Origin: Betaproteobacteria bacterium SCGC AG-212-J23
GTDB taxonomy: Bacteria; Pseudomonadota; Gammaproteobacteria; Burkholderiales; SG8-39
Length of the DNA stretch: 40,787 nucleotides
Reading direction: 5' to 3'
NCBI GenBank assembly: GCA_001644455.1
Contig: LSTF01000030.1
Span: 1-40,787 of the forward strand
The notes beneath the pieces are model-generated. The model was not told where the DNA came from. It saw nothing but the letters and a program-made list of their open reading frames with translations, and made no database searches. The translations under genes were made by a program, and so were the position numbers. The stretch's first letter is position 1, and the number at the start of each line of letters is the position of its first letter. Below, piece after piece: positions 1 to 8,718 of this stretch.

Positions 1-247
1 GGTCCTCGGCCTCGAACGCCGCCGGGAAGCTCGCGCGCAGCCACTCGCCGGCCGCGTGGAACTCGAGCGCGCGGGACGGGCTGAGGATGACGTGCAGCTC
101 GCCGGGGTTGAGAAGCAGGACTTCTTCGGCGCCCTGCCCGAGAAGGATGGCGGGGTCGGTGTGCGCCTGGACCTGGTCGTTCGGCGCGAACTCGGTCAGC
201 AATAGCCGCCCGAATCTCCCCTCGAAAAGCCGCACCGTCCTCCCCAT
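1..247 (-). CDS. Unknown protein, 5' part only
   Basis: Reading the minus strand from an ATG at 247 gives an open frame that runs off the left edge, about 82 codons. It begins MGRTVRLFEGRFGRLLLTEF and continues with a mixed hydrophobic/acidic sequence that I do not recognise; no signal peptide or membrane segment is visible. The ATG has no good ribosome binding site, but GGGGAGGAC lies directly before a GTG at codon 5 (235-233), so the protein may really start with residue 5. It lies 30 bases downstream of the CoA-binding gene on the same strand and may be co-transcribed with it. The function cannot be given because the C-terminal part is missing. Confidence 0.55.
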   Translation of the reverse strand, partial: MGRTVRLFEGRFGRLLLTEFAPNDQVQAHTDPAILLGQGAEEVLLLNPGELHVILSPSRALEFHAAGEWLRASFPAAFEAED

Positions 248-259
248 GCGACCAGCATA

Positions 260-277
260 CCTGACGCCCCGGTCAGG
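260..277. repeat. Short inverted repeat between two minus-strand genes
   Basis: CCTGAC and GTCAGG form a perfect 6-base inverted repeat around a 6-base loop, starting directly after the stop codon of the CoA-binding gene. No T-run follows on the minus strand, so it is not a convincing intrinsic terminator. It could be a weak hairpin or a dyad-symmetric protein site, or chance. Confidence 0.3.
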
Positions 278-748
278 TCAATAAGCGAGCCAACGCGGCC
301 GCTTGGAAGAAATTACCCGGGTATTCACGCCGACCCAGTTAAGGCCGCCAAATAGCCGGCCGTGCTCGATTTTCACGCACCGGTCCATGACCGCTTCCAG
401 CCCCGCCGCCCGGGCCTTGGCCGCAGCGGCCTCGTTCTTCACCCCGAGCTGCTGCCACAGGACCTTGGCGCCGATGGCGATGGCCTCCTCGGCGATCGGC
501 GGCACGTCCTGGGTCTTGCGGAAGACGTCGACCAGGTCGACCTTCTCCGGGATGTCTCGGAGCGACTTGTAGCATTTCTGGCCGAGGATCTCGGTGTACT
601 TGGGGTTCACAGGGATGACGCGGTAGCCGTGCTCCTGCATGTACTTGGCCGCGAAATAGCTCGGCCGGAACCAGTCGGCGGAGAGGCCGACCACGGCGAG
701 GGTGCGGCACTCGCGCAGGATGCGGCGCAGCGTGTTGATATCGTCCAC
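278..748 (-). CDS. CoA-binding (Rossmann-fold) protein, YccU-like
   Basis: The 156-residue product matches the small stand-alone CoA-binding domain family related to the N-terminal domain of succinyl-CoA synthetase alpha. Visible signs are an N-terminal Rossmann segment (TLAVVGLSADWFRPSYFAAK), the NPKY turn after the second strand (VIPVNPKYTEILGQ), the VDLVDVFR strand and a late WQQLGVKNEAA segment. Members bind CoA, and their exact role is unsettled. I chose the GTG at 748 because it opens directly before the first conserved helix; no ATG lies nearby in frame. Only 18 bases separate this start from the divergent thiamine-diphosphate enzyme, so at least one of the two promoters must lie inside the neighbouring gene. 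Confidence 0.8.
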   Translation of the reverse strand: MDDINTLRRILRECRTLAVVGLSADWFRPSYFAAKYMQEHGYRVIPVNPKYTEILGQKCYKSLRDIPEKVDLVDVFRKTQDVPPIAEEAIAIGAKVLWQQLGVKNEAAAAKARAAGLEAVMDRCVKIEHGRLFGGLNWVGVNTRVISSKRPRWLAY

Positions 749-766
749 GGTGAGGATAATAACCGG

Positions 767-2449
767 ATGAAATCCGACCTCAAGACCCGCCACGGCGGGA
801 AGATCCTCGCCGACGCGCTGGTCGCGCAAGGCGTGAAGCTCGCGTTCGGCGTCCCGGGCGAGAGCTACCTGCCGGTGCTCGACGGCATGTACGACACGCG
901 CGAGCGCCTCTCCTTCGTCATCTGCCGGCAGGAAGGCGGCGCGTCGTACATGGCGGAGGCCTATGGCAAGCTGACCGGCGAGCCGGGCGTTCTCTTCGTC
1001 ACGCGCGGGCCGGGGGCCACCAACGGCGCGATCGGCGTCCACACCGGCTTGCAGGACTCGACACCGATGGTGGTGTTCATCGGCCAGGTGCCGAACGAGT
1101 TCGCCGAACGCGAGGCGTTCCAGGAAATCGACTATCGGCGCATGTACGGCCAGATGGCGAAGTGGGTCGGGCAGATCGACCGCGTCGAGCGCATCCCCGA
1201 GTACGTGAGCCATGCCTTCCACACCGCGTGCGCCGGACGGCCGGGACCGGTGGTGCTGGCGCTGCCGGAAGACGCGCTCTATGGCCAGGCGGCAGTCGCG
1301 GACGTTCCCCGCTATCACAAGGTGCGGCCCGCGCCTTCGCCGCAAGGCATTTCCGAATTGAACGGCCTTTTGCAAAAAGCGGAGAAGCCCTTTGTGCTCA
1401 TCGGCGGCGGCGGCTGGGACCGCGAGGCGTGCCTGAAGCTGCAGAAATGGGTCGAGGCGAACGGCCTCGCCGCCGGCACTTCCTTCCGCTGCCAGGACCT
1501 GTTCGACAACCGCAGCCCGAATTACGCCGGCGACGTCGGCATCGGCATCAATCCGAAGCTCGCCGAGCGGGTCAAGGAAGCCGACGTGCTGCTCGTGATC
1601 GGCGCGCGCCTTGGCGAGATGACGACGGGCGCCTACAGCCTGGTCGAGGCGCCGCTGCCGCGCCAGACGCTGGTGCACGTGCACGGCGGCGCCGAGGAGC
1701 TCGGTCGCGTCTACCGGCCGTCGCTCGCGATCAACTCGGGCATGGCGCAGTTCGTCGATGCGCTCTCACCGCTGTCCTTTTCCAAACCGGGATGGAAAGC
1801 GGACACGGAAGCCTTGCGCAAGGACTACCTGCAGTGGACCGAGCCGCGGCCGATGCCGGGCAAGCTGCAGTACGGCGAGGTGATCCGCTGGCTCTCCGAC
1901 AACCTGCCGCAGGACGCGATCGTCGCCGGCGGCGCGGGCAACTTCGCCGGCTGGCTGCACCGCCATTTCCGCTACAAGGGCTTTCGCACGCAGCTCGGCT
2001 CGACCAACGGCTCGATGGGCTACGGCTATCCGGCGGCGGTCGCGGCGAAGCTTGCCGAGCCGAAGCGCACCGTGCTCGGCCTGTGCGGCGACGGCGACTT
2101 CCTTATGACCGGGCAGGAGATCGCCACTGCCGCGCAGTACGGCGCGAACTTCGTCGCGCTGGTGGTGAACAACGGCATCTACGGCACGATCCGCATGCAC
2201 CAGGAGCGCGAGTACCCGGGCCGCGTGTTCGGCACCGATCTGAAGAATCCCGACTTCGCCGCCTACGCGCGCGCCTTCGGCGGGCACGGCGAGACGGTGG
2301 AGCGCACCGAGGACTTCGCGCCGGCCTTCGAGCGCGCCTCGCGCTCGGGCAAGCCGGCGCTGATCGAGCTGAAGATCGACCCGGATGCCATCACTCCGAC
2401 GATGACGCTCTCGGCGATCCGCGAGAAGGCGCTTACGTCAAAGCGATGA
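767..2449 (+). CDS. Thiamine-diphosphate-dependent enzyme, acetolactate synthase-like
   Basis: The 560-residue product has the three-domain layout of the acetolactate synthase/benzoylformate decarboxylase superfamily. The N-terminal Pyr domain carries the catalytic glutamate region ([16 protein letters not shown]), followed by the VTRGPGATN motif. A middle domain has FVLIGGGGW and [11 protein letters not shown]. The C-terminal PP domain has the ThDP/Mg motif starting at GDGDF (about residue 441) and ending in the NNGIYG stretch. It probably cleaves or forms a bond next to the carbonyl of a 2-oxo acid or an acyl-CoA; the exact substrate cannot be read from the motifs. Biosynthetic IlvB is less likely because no small IlvN subunit lies next to it. 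The start at 767 follows GAGGATAATAACCGG. The last 17 bases overlap the convergent YkgJ-like gene. Confidence 0.85.
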   Translation: MKSDLKTRHGGKILADALVAQGVKLAFGVPGESYLPVLDGMYDTRERLSFVICRQEGGASYMAEAYGKLTGEPGVLFVTRGPGATNGAIGVHTGLQDSTPMVVFIGQVPNEFAEREAFQEIDYRRMYGQMAKWVGQIDRVERIPEYVSHAFHTACAGRPGPVVLALPEDALYGQAAVADVPRYHKVRPAPSPQGISELNGLLQKAEKPFVLIGGGGWDREACLKLQKWVEANGLAAGTSFRCQDLFDNRSPNYAGDVGIGINPKLAERVKEADVLLVIGARLGEMTTGAYSLVEAPLPRQTLVHVHGGAEELGRVYRPSLAINSGMAQFVDALSPLSFSKPGWKADTEALRKDYLQWTEPRPMPGKLQYGEVIRWLSDNLPQDAIVAGGAGNFAGWLHRHFRYKGFRTQLGSTNGSMGYGYPAAVAAKLAEPKRTVLGLCGDGDFLMTGQEIATAAQYGANFVALVVNNGIYGTIRMHQEREYPGRVFGTDLKNPDFAAYARAFGGHGETVERTEDFAPAFERASRSGKPALIELKIDPDAITPTMTLSAIREKALTSKR

Positions 2450-2777
2450 ACTTCGGGTCGCCTTGGTGGGTGCGCTCGAACTTGAGGAACTCGTAGTAGC
2501 CGCAGCGCGGGCTGTCGGGATACTCGCGGCAGACGCCGGGCCGTGCCTCGTAGACGGTGCAGCGGCGCGTCTTCTGGTCGAGGAACATGCAGACGCTGTC
2601 GAAGATCCGGTCCTTCTGATGGCGTAGCAGCCGCGTGCCTTTGGTAAAGCGCGCTTCGGCCTGCTCCGCCGTGACACCGAAATGCTTCGCCAGGCGCGCG
2701 ATGTCGCCCTTCGTGACTTCGATCTCCGGGTAGCTGCAGCAGTACCCCGGACACTTGCTGCACGAGTAGTTTTTCAT
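2433..2777 (-). CDS. YkgJ-family cysteine-cluster protein (putative Fe/Zn-binding)
   Basis: The 114-residue protein has the cysteine pattern of the YkgJ/UPF0153 family. C6, C9, C13 and C14 form the N-terminal CxxCxxxCC cluster, followed by cysteines in [24 protein letters not shown]. The family is thought to chelate iron or zinc; its biological role is not established. It is a complete, soluble, single-domain protein. Its 3' end overlaps the convergent thiamine-diphosphate enzyme gene by 17 bases. A promoter-like element lies just before its ATG. Confidence 0.8.
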   Translation of the reverse strand: MKNYSCSKCPGYCCSYPEIEVTKGDIARLAKHFGVTAEQAEARFTKGTRLLRHQKDRIFDSVCMFLDQKTRRCTVYEARPGVCREYPDSPRCGYYEFLKFERTHQGDPKFIALT

Positions 2778-2787
2778 GAGGACGCGG

Positions 2788-2817
2788 ATTCTACGCAGTC
2801 GAAGTGACAGTTTTCAG
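2788..2817 (-). promoter_or_regulatory. Putative sigma-70 promoter of the YkgJ-like gene
   Basis: On the minus strand CTGAAA (2817-2812), an 18-base spacer and TAGAAT (2793-2788) resemble a sigma-70 promoter. Predicted initiation around 2781 would leave only a few bases before the ATG at 2777. Judged by eye only. Confidence 0.35.
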
Positions 2818-2882
2818 GTTTAACCCTTTCGCTGTGCGATTCCGTTTCAAGCAAGACGGATTCCAACCACGAAAGGGAGAAC

Positions 2883-3590
2883 ATGAAAGCGCTTCTTGCT
2901 GTAGTTGCCTTGGTGACCTCCGCCTGTGCCCACGCGCATGGCGGCATGGTCGATCTCTCCGTGTACGACCGCACCGAAGGAAGGCGTTTACCGGTCTACT
3001 GGCACGAAGGCAGGGCATACGTCGCCGGCAAACCCGGCAATGAGTACCAGGTCACGCTTCGCAGCCGGCAGTCCCAGGACGTGCTCGCCGTGGTTTCCGT
3101 CGATGGCGTCAACGTGATCACCGGGCAGACGGCCGAGCCCTCGCAGAGCGGCTACGTGCTCTCGCCGCGCGGCGGGCTCGACATCCTCGGCTGGCGCAAG
3201 AGCCTGTCGCAAACCGCGGCGTTCTACTTCACCGCGCTACCCGACTCCTATGCCGCGCGTACCGGGCGGCCGGACGACGTCGGCGTGATCGGCATCGCGC
3301 TGTTCCGGCGCAAGGTCGAACCGGTACCTCAGCCGCAGCCGTACGGGCAGGGTGCGCCCGCCGCCCGCGCGGAATCGAGAGCGGACGATCGTCTCGGCAC
3401 CGGTCATGGCCGCCAGGAGTACTCGCCCGCGACACGCGTGACCTTCGAGCGCGCCACCAGCGCTCCCGCGGAAGTCGTCACGCTCTACTACGACAGTCAT
3501 GCAAACCTGCTGGCGCGCGGCATCATCCGTGATCCAGTGCGCGTCGCGCCCCGCCCCTTCCCGGGCTTCGTTCCCGACCCCGCGGGGTAA
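2883..3590 (+). CDS. Exported protein of unknown function, upstream of an ECF sigma factor
   Basis: The 235-residue product starts with a clear signal peptide (MKALLAVVALVTSACAHA, likely cleaved after AHA). A single globular domain follows, with VYVAGKPGNEY-like and VVSVDGVNVITG segments, then GYVLSPRGGLDILGWRKS, FYFTALPDSYAARTG and DVGVIGIALFRRK. I recall this segment order from a conserved but unnamed exported protein family of proteobacteria. The last third (from about residue 145) is proline- and charge-rich and ends in VPDPAG, suggesting a flexible tail. The start follows AAAGGGAGAAC. Only 11 bases separate it from the sigma factor gene, so the two are probably one transcription unit. 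It could be a target, sensor or partner of that sigma system; this is inference from position. Confidence 0.7.
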   Translation: MKALLAVVALVTSACAHAHGGMVDLSVYDRTEGRRLPVYWHEGRAYVAGKPGNEYQVTLRSRQSQDVLAVVSVDGVNVITGQTAEPSQSGYVLSPRGGLDILGWRKSLSQTAAFYFTALPDSYAARTGRPDDVGVIGIALFRRKVEPVPQPQPYGQGAPAARAESRADDRLGTGHGRQEYSPATRVTFERATSAPAEVVTLYYDSHANLLARGIIRDPVRVAPRPFPGFVPDPAG

Positions 3591-3601
3591 ACTCATGGCG
3601 A

Positions 3602-4129
3602 ATGGAGGCCCCGGACGAACAGCTCATGCTCGCGTATCGCGACGGAGACGCCGGGGCCTTCGAGACCCTCTACGCGCGCCATCGCGGCGCGCTTTACCGC
3701 TTCGTGCTCCGTTCGTTGAAAGATCGCGCTGTCGCCGAGGAGCTGTTCCAGGAAGCCTGGATCCGCGTCATCGAGGCGCGCGGCCGCTACGCGCCGAGCG
3801 CCAAGTTCACGACCTGGCTCTACACCATCGCCCATAATCTTCTCGTTGACCATTGGCGGCGAAAGGGCCTGACGCTGGTGGACTCCGACGAAGAACCCGT
3901 ATCCTCGGACAATCCCGCCAGTCAGGCCCAAGCGCGCGAAGGGTTGGCGCGCTTTCTGCAGGTTTTGGAAAGCCTGCCGCCGGTGCAGCGCGAGGCCTTC
4001 CTGCTTCACGAGGAGAGCGGAATGAGCGTGGCGGAGATCGCCGCGGCAACCGGCACCAACGAGGAAGCGGCGAAGAGCCGCTTGCGCTACGCACTCATGA
4101 AATTACGCAGCGCGGTGAGCGATGAGTGA
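3602..4129 (+). CDS. ECF-family RNA polymerase sigma factor
   Basis: The 175-residue product has the two-domain layout of extracytoplasmic-function sigma factors. Region 2 (about residues 10-75) contains FETLYARHRGALYRF, the core-binding AEELFQEAWIRV and the -10-recognition stretch FTTWLYTIAHNLLVDHWRR. A short acidic linker follows, and region 4 (about 115-170) has LPPVQREAFLLHEESGMSV and the helix-turn-helix VAEIAAATGTNEEAAKSRL. Such factors direct transcription of a small regulon, often including their own operon. The gene overlaps the following putative anti-sigma gene by 8 bases, so translation is probably coupled. I could not find a convincing ECF-type promoter in front of it, so its autoregulation is unproven. 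Confidence 0.92.
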   Translation: MEAPDEQLMLAYRDGDAGAFETLYARHRGALYRFVLRSLKDRAVAEELFQEAWIRVIEARGRYAPSAKFTTWLYTIAHNLLVDHWRRKGLTLVDSDEEPVSSDNPASQAQAREGLARFLQVLESLPPVQREAFLLHEESGMSVAEIAAATGTNEEAAKSRLRYALMKLRSAVSDE

Positions 4130-4693
4130 GGACCCCAAGGTCTCCGGGCGCTATCGCGAGCTGCCGCTCGAGGAGCCGCCGCGCGCGCTGGACGACGCGA
4201 TCCTCGCTGCCTCGCGCCGCGCGGTCCGGCGCCGCTGGTATTTCCCGGTAGCGGCCGCCGCCGTGATCGTCCTTGCGGTCGCGGTGGCGGTGCACATCGA
4301 CCGGGACCAGCCGGTTACGGAGATGGCTACTGAGGCTGCGCCAGCGGCAGCCCCGGAGCCGCTGGCCAGAGACGCATTGGAACAGGCACACAAGCCTGCG
4401 CGCCAGCGGTTCACTCCCGACCCGCGCGCGGATTCATCTCCGCCAGCGGCCGCGCCGCCCGCGGAAAATCGAACCGCGCGCGCGCAGGCTCAGAGCGCCG
4501 CCGCGCCGCGAGCCGCGGAAAGAAGCGCTTCACTGGCGAAGGTTGCCGCGTCGCCCGAGCAATGGCTGCAGGGCATCGCCGATCTGCGCCGGCAGGGAAG
4601 GGATTTGGAAGCCGACCGCGAGCTCGCGGACTTCAGGAAGCGCTATCCCGACTATCGCCTTTCGGACGAAATGAAGGCGAAAGTCGAAAGACG

Positions 4694-4700
<7 letters not shown>
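4122..4700 (+). CDS. Putative membrane-anchored anti-sigma factor without zinc motif
   Basis: The 192-residue protein has a short cytoplasmic N-terminus (about 45 residues, ELPLEEPPRALDDAILAASRR), one transmembrane helix (about 47-62, FPVAAAAVIVLAVAVAVH) and an Ala/Pro-rich periplasmic stretch. A small C-terminal helical segment (WLQGIADLRRQGRDLEADRE, then ADFRKRYPDY) follows. An 8-base overlap with the ECF sigma gene and the single-helix topology point to an anti-sigma role. The usual HxxxCxxC zinc-binding anti-sigma signature is absent, so the assignment rests on position and topology. The C-terminal segment resembles the ends of other proteobacterial anti-sigma-like proteins. The stop overlaps gltL by 7 bases. 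Confidence 0.65.
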
Positions 4701-5418
<718 letters not shown>

Positions 5419-5422
<4 letters not shown>

Positions 5423-6111
5423 CGGATGATCGCGATCCTGTCCTGGAATGTCTTGACCAAAGCGCTCAAGCCGTAGGAGACGATGAAATACACCACGGCC
5501 ACGAAGGTGTACATCTCCACCAGGCGGTAGTCGCGGTTGGCGATCTTGGCCGCGGCGCCGAGGAAGTCGGTCGCCGAGATCACGTACACGAGCGACGTGT
5601 CCTGGAAGAGGATGATGGTCTGCGTCAGCAGCACGGGCAGCATGTTACGGAACGCCTGCGGCAGGACGATGAAGCCCATCGTCTGCCAGTAGTTGAGGCC
5701 GAGCGCGTAGGCAGACCAGACCTGGCCGCGGGCAATCGACTGGATGCCGGCGCGCATGATCTCGCAGTAGTAGGCCGCTTCGAACATGGTGAACGTGATC
5801 AGCGCGGAATAGAACGCGCCGATCGCGATCGGCCTGCCTTCGCCGCGCACGGCGCCGTAGAGGTAGGGCACGAGGAAGAAGAACCAGAAGATCACCAGCA
5901 CCAGCGGCAGCGAGCGCATCAGGTTGACGTAGCCGCCGGCGAGCGCCGACACCACCCGGACCGACGAGAGGCGCATCATCGCCAGCAGCGTGCCGAAGAA
6001 GATGCCGCCGGCCATCGCCAGCGCGGTCAGCGTCAGGGTGAAGACCATGCCCTCCCTGAACAGGTAGGGCAGGGAGCGCTCGATGACGTCGAAGTCGTAG
6101 CCGGCGAACAT
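5419..6111 (-). CDS. gltK: Glutamate/aspartate ABC transporter, permease
   Basis: The 230-residue inner-membrane protein belongs to the HisMQ-type permease family. It contains the family's early FTLTLTALAMAGGIFFGT segment, several hydrophobic helices, and the cytoplasmic EAA loop (EIMRAGIQSIARGQVWSAYA followed by LPQAFRNMLP) that docks the ATPase. It pairs with GltJ to form the translocation channel. Its ATG directly follows the stop codon of gltJ with no spacer, so translation is very probably coupled. Assigned GltK rather than GltJ from its position next to the ATPase gene. Confidence 0.88.
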
Positions 6112-6858
6112 CTAGTGCCCCGCCTGCGCGGCGATCAGGCCCGGGACGCGCACCTTCTTCTCCAGCGCGCGCATCGCCAGGACCACGATCAGGTTGGTGA
6201 GCAGGTAGATCACCGTCGCGGTGGCGAACGCCTCGAAGACGCGGAAGCTGAACTCCTGCATGGCGCGGGCGCGGCCGGTGAGCTCGAGCAGGCCGATGGT
6301 GAGCGCGACCGACGAGTTCTTGATGATGTTCATGAACTCGGAGGTGAGCGGCGGCAGGACGATGCGGAACGCCTGCGGCAGGATCACGTGACGATAGGCC
6401 TGCGCCTCGGTGAGCCCGGTGGCGATGCCCGCCAGGCGCTGGCCGCGCGGCAGCGAGTTGATGCCGGCGCGCAGCTGCTCGGCGACGCGCACCGAGGTGA
6501 AGATCGCGAGGCACATCACCGCGGGAACGTACGACCCCCAGGGCGGCGGCATCTGCTTGATCCAGTCGCCGATCGCCTGCGGCAGCAGCTCCGGCACGAC
6601 GAAGAACCAGAGGAACATCTGCACGATCAGCGGGACGTTGCGGAAGATCTCGACGTACAGGTTGCCGGCCCGCACCGCCCATTTGAGCGAGGTGGTGCGG
6701 AGGGTGCCGACCACCGCGCCGATCGCCAGCGCCAGGACCCAGGCCACGAGCGCCGTGGCGAGGGTCCAGCCGAGGCCGACGATCAGGTACTGGAGGTAGG
6801 TGCCGGTGCCGCCCGGTTCAGTCTCGAGCAGAACCTTCCAGTGCCAGTTGTACTGCAT
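6112..6858 (-). CDS. gltJ: Glutamate/aspartate ABC transporter, permease
   Basis: The 248-residue HisMQ-type permease starts with MQYNWHWKVLLETEPGG, a beginning typical of GltJ proteins. Hydrophobic helices follow from about residue 25 onward. The EAA loop reads EQLRAGINSLPRGQRLAGIA followed by ILPQAFRIVLPPL. It forms the channel together with GltK. The gene begins 17 bases after the stop of gltI and abuts gltK directly, as expected for a single gltIJKL transcript read leftwards. Confidence 0.9.
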   Translation of the reverse strand: MQYNWHWKVLLETEPGGTGTYLQYLIVGLGWTLATALVAWVLALAIGAVVGTLRTTSLKWAVRAGNLYVEIFRNVPLIVQMFLWFFVVPELLPQAIGDWIKQMPPPWGSYVPAVMCLAIFTSVRVAEQLRAGINSLPRGQRLAGIATGLTEAQAYRHVILPQAFRIVLPPLTSEFMNIIKNSSVALTIGLLELTGRARAMQEFSFRVFEAFATATVIYLLTNLIVVLAMRALEKKVRVPGLIAAQAGH

Positions 6859-6875
6859 GCGACGCCTTGCGGCGT

Positions 6876-7775
6876 CTAGTTACTGTAGTCCTTCGGGTCG
6901 CCGGAGGAGGTCGGGTTCGCGACCACCTTCTTCATCGCCGCGCCCATCGGCAGGTTGAGGTTGATGTTCTTCGGCGGGATCGGCTTCTCGAACCACTTCG
7001 AGTAGATGGCGTTGATCTGGCCCGACTTGTAGATCTGGGTCATCGCCTTGTCGACCACCGCCTTGAACTCCTTGTCGTCCTTCCTGAGCATGATGCCGTA
7101 GGGCTCGACGGAAAGCGCGGTCGCCGAGATCTCGTAGTCCTTCGGCGAGCGCGAGGAGGCGGCGAGGCTGGCGAGCAGGATGTCGTCCATCACGAACGCT
7201 TCGGCGCGGCCGGTCTCGACCATCTGGAAGGCCTCGGGATGGCCGTTCGCCGAAATGATGCGCATGTTGAGGTTCTGCGCGGCGTTGATCTCGGTGATCT
7301 GCTTGATGTTGGTGGTGCCCGCGGTGGAGACGATGGTCTTGCCCTTCAGGTCCTCCAGCGACTTCACCTTGGAGGATTTCTTCGCGACCCAGCGGTTGGC
7401 GGTGACGAAGTGCGTGATGGTGAACCACACCTGCTCCTGGCGAGCCAGGTTGTTCGTGGTCGAGCCGCACTCGAGGTCGATCGTGCCGTTCGCCATCAGC
7501 GGGATGCGGTTCGCCGAGGTGACCAGCTGGTAGTTGGTCTTGAGCGCCGGCATCTTCAGCTCGGCCTTCACCGCGTCGACGATGCGATGGCAGAGGTCCA
7601 TGGCATAGCCGATGGGCTGCTGCTTGTCGTCGTAGTACGAGAAGGGCACGGAAGCGTCGCGATGGCCGATGGTGATCGAGCCGCTGTCCTTGATCTTCTT
7701 CAGCGTGCCGTCCTGCGCGATGGCGCCGATGCTGAACAGGGCCAGCACGGCGGCAACGAATGAAAAGCGGATCAT
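6876..7775 (-). CDS. gltI: Glutamate/aspartate periplasmic binding protein
   Basis: The 299-residue product has a signal peptide (MIRFSFVAAVLALFSIGAIA, cleavage after AIA) and the two-lobed fold of family 3 solute-binding proteins. Typical segments are DGTLKKIKDSGSITIGHRDA, PIGYAMDLCHRIVDAV, ECGSTTNN (ligand-contacting arginine nearby in LMANGTIDLE) and SLEDLKGKTIVSTAGTTN. The start follows GGGGAGACAGAA, a good ribosome binding site. It captures acidic amino acids in the periplasm for the GltJKL transporter. A TAGAAT box (7809-7804 on the minus strand) about 30 bases before the start could be its promoter -10. Aspartase lies about 1 kb away, which fits aspartate use. Confidence 0.9.
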   Translation of the reverse strand: MIRFSFVAAVLALFSIGAIAQDGTLKKIKDSGSITIGHRDASVPFSYYDDKQQPIGYAMDLCHRIVDAVKAELKMPALKTNYQLVTSANRIPLMANGTIDLECGSTTNNLARQEQVWFTITHFVTANRWVAKKSSKVKSLEDLKGKTIVSTAGTTNIKQITEINAAQNLNMRIISANGHPEAFQMVETGRAEAFVMDDILLASLAASSRSPKDYEISATALSVEPYGIMLRKDDKEFKAVVDKAMTQIYKSGQINAIYSKWFEKPIPPKNINLNLPMGAAMKKVVANPTSSGDPKDYSN

Positions 7776-7810
7776 TTCTGTCTCCCCTGGGGTTAGACGA
7801 AAAATTCTAC

Positions 7811-8689
7811 CTACTTAACGCCTGCGGCGGTATTCCTTACGCGCTCGGCCACCGCGGTCAGCAGCGAGGCGCCGAAAGTGGGGTCCGACTTGATCAGGTT
7901 GAGGAACACCTGGCGATTGATGCCGAGCAGGATCGTGTCGGCCTCGGCGGCCGCGTTCGCCGCCCGCGGCGACTGGTCGATGAGCGCCATCTCGCCGAAC
8001 ACCGCTCCCGGGCCGACGTACTGCACCACGGCGCCGCGGATCGAGATCGCCACCTTGCCCTCCAGCACCACGTACATGAGCGCGCCGGTCTGGCCGGCGA
8101 CCATGATCACCTTGCCCTTGTCGTAGCGCTGCTGCGCCTGGTCGCCGAGTCCCTTGGTGAGGCTGGCGAGGAGCGTCTTGTCGAACACGCGCGGCGACTC
8201 CTTCACGTCGCCCGCGCTGGGCACGCCCGAGAGTTTGGCCATCATGCCGCGCAGGCGCTGGATCAGCATGCCGAGCATCATCAGCGCGAACTCCGGCTTC
8301 TTCTGTAGCGCGGCGTTGAAGCCCTTGTCGTCGAGGGAGATCACCTTGCACGGGGTTTGCGCGGCGGCGGTGGCGCTGCGCGGCGACTCGGTAATCGCCG
8401 CCATCTCGCCGAAGATCTGTCCGGCCTTGATGGTGCCGATCGGCTTGCTCTGCATGAACAGGCCGACCTGGCCTTCCGCGAGGAAATACATCTTGTCCTT
8501 CTTGAACAGCCCGCCCTTCTGGTTCTCGGAGAAGAACACGGCGCCGGCGGCGACCTGCTCTTCCTTGCCGGCCGATTCGAAGAAGGCTTTCGCGATCGCC
8601 GGAACGTAGATCGGTGCCTGCGGCGCGGCGGCAGGGGCAGCCGGTTTGGGACTGCCGGCGGGCTTGCTGAAATCGAGATCGTCCGACAT
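7811..8689 (-). CDS. Tandem cyclic-nucleotide-binding-domain protein, no effector domain
   Basis: The 292-residue protein has an Ala/Pro-rich N-terminal tail followed by two cyclic-nucleotide-binding folds. Domain 1 has the phosphate-binding cassette FGEMAAITESPRSATA, and domain 2 has FGEMALIDQSPRAANA; both keep the Glu and Arg that contact the cyclic nucleotide in CRP/PKA-type domains. There is no helix-turn-helix, kinase, channel or enzymatic domain, so it may act by binding partners. The ATG at 8689 (MSDDLDFSKP) is preferred over the TTG one codon earlier. It lies 35 bases upstream of gltI on the same strand and 29 bases from divergent aspA, so a link with acidic amino acid uptake is possible but inferred only from position. 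Confidence 0.82.
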   Translation of the reverse strand: MSDDLDFSKPAGSPKPAAPAAAPQAPIYVPAIAKAFFESAGKEEQVAAGAVFFSENQKGGLFKKDKMYFLAEGQVGLFMQSKPIGTIKAGQIFGEMAAITESPRSATAAAQTPCKVISLDDKGFNAALQKKPEFALMMLGMLIQRLRGMMAKLSGVPSAGDVKESPRVFDKTLLASLTKGLGDQAQQRYDKGKVIMVAGQTGALMYVVLEGKVAISIRGAVVQYVGPGAVFGEMALIDQSPRAANAAAEADTILLGINRQVFLNLIKSDPTFGASLLTAVAERVRNTAAGVK

Positions 8690-8718
8690 CAATGTGAATA
8701 GTGCCAGAATCCCCAGTC

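Noticed and set aside
260-277. Intrinsic terminator after the CoA-binding gene
   Set aside because: The stem is only 6 bases and is not followed by a T-run on the minus strand; kept only as an inverted repeat.
362-766. Extension of the thiamine-diphosphate enzyme to an upstream start
   Set aside because: The extra 135 codons are antisense to the CoA-binding gene and carry no family sequence; the ATG at 767 has a ribosome binding site.
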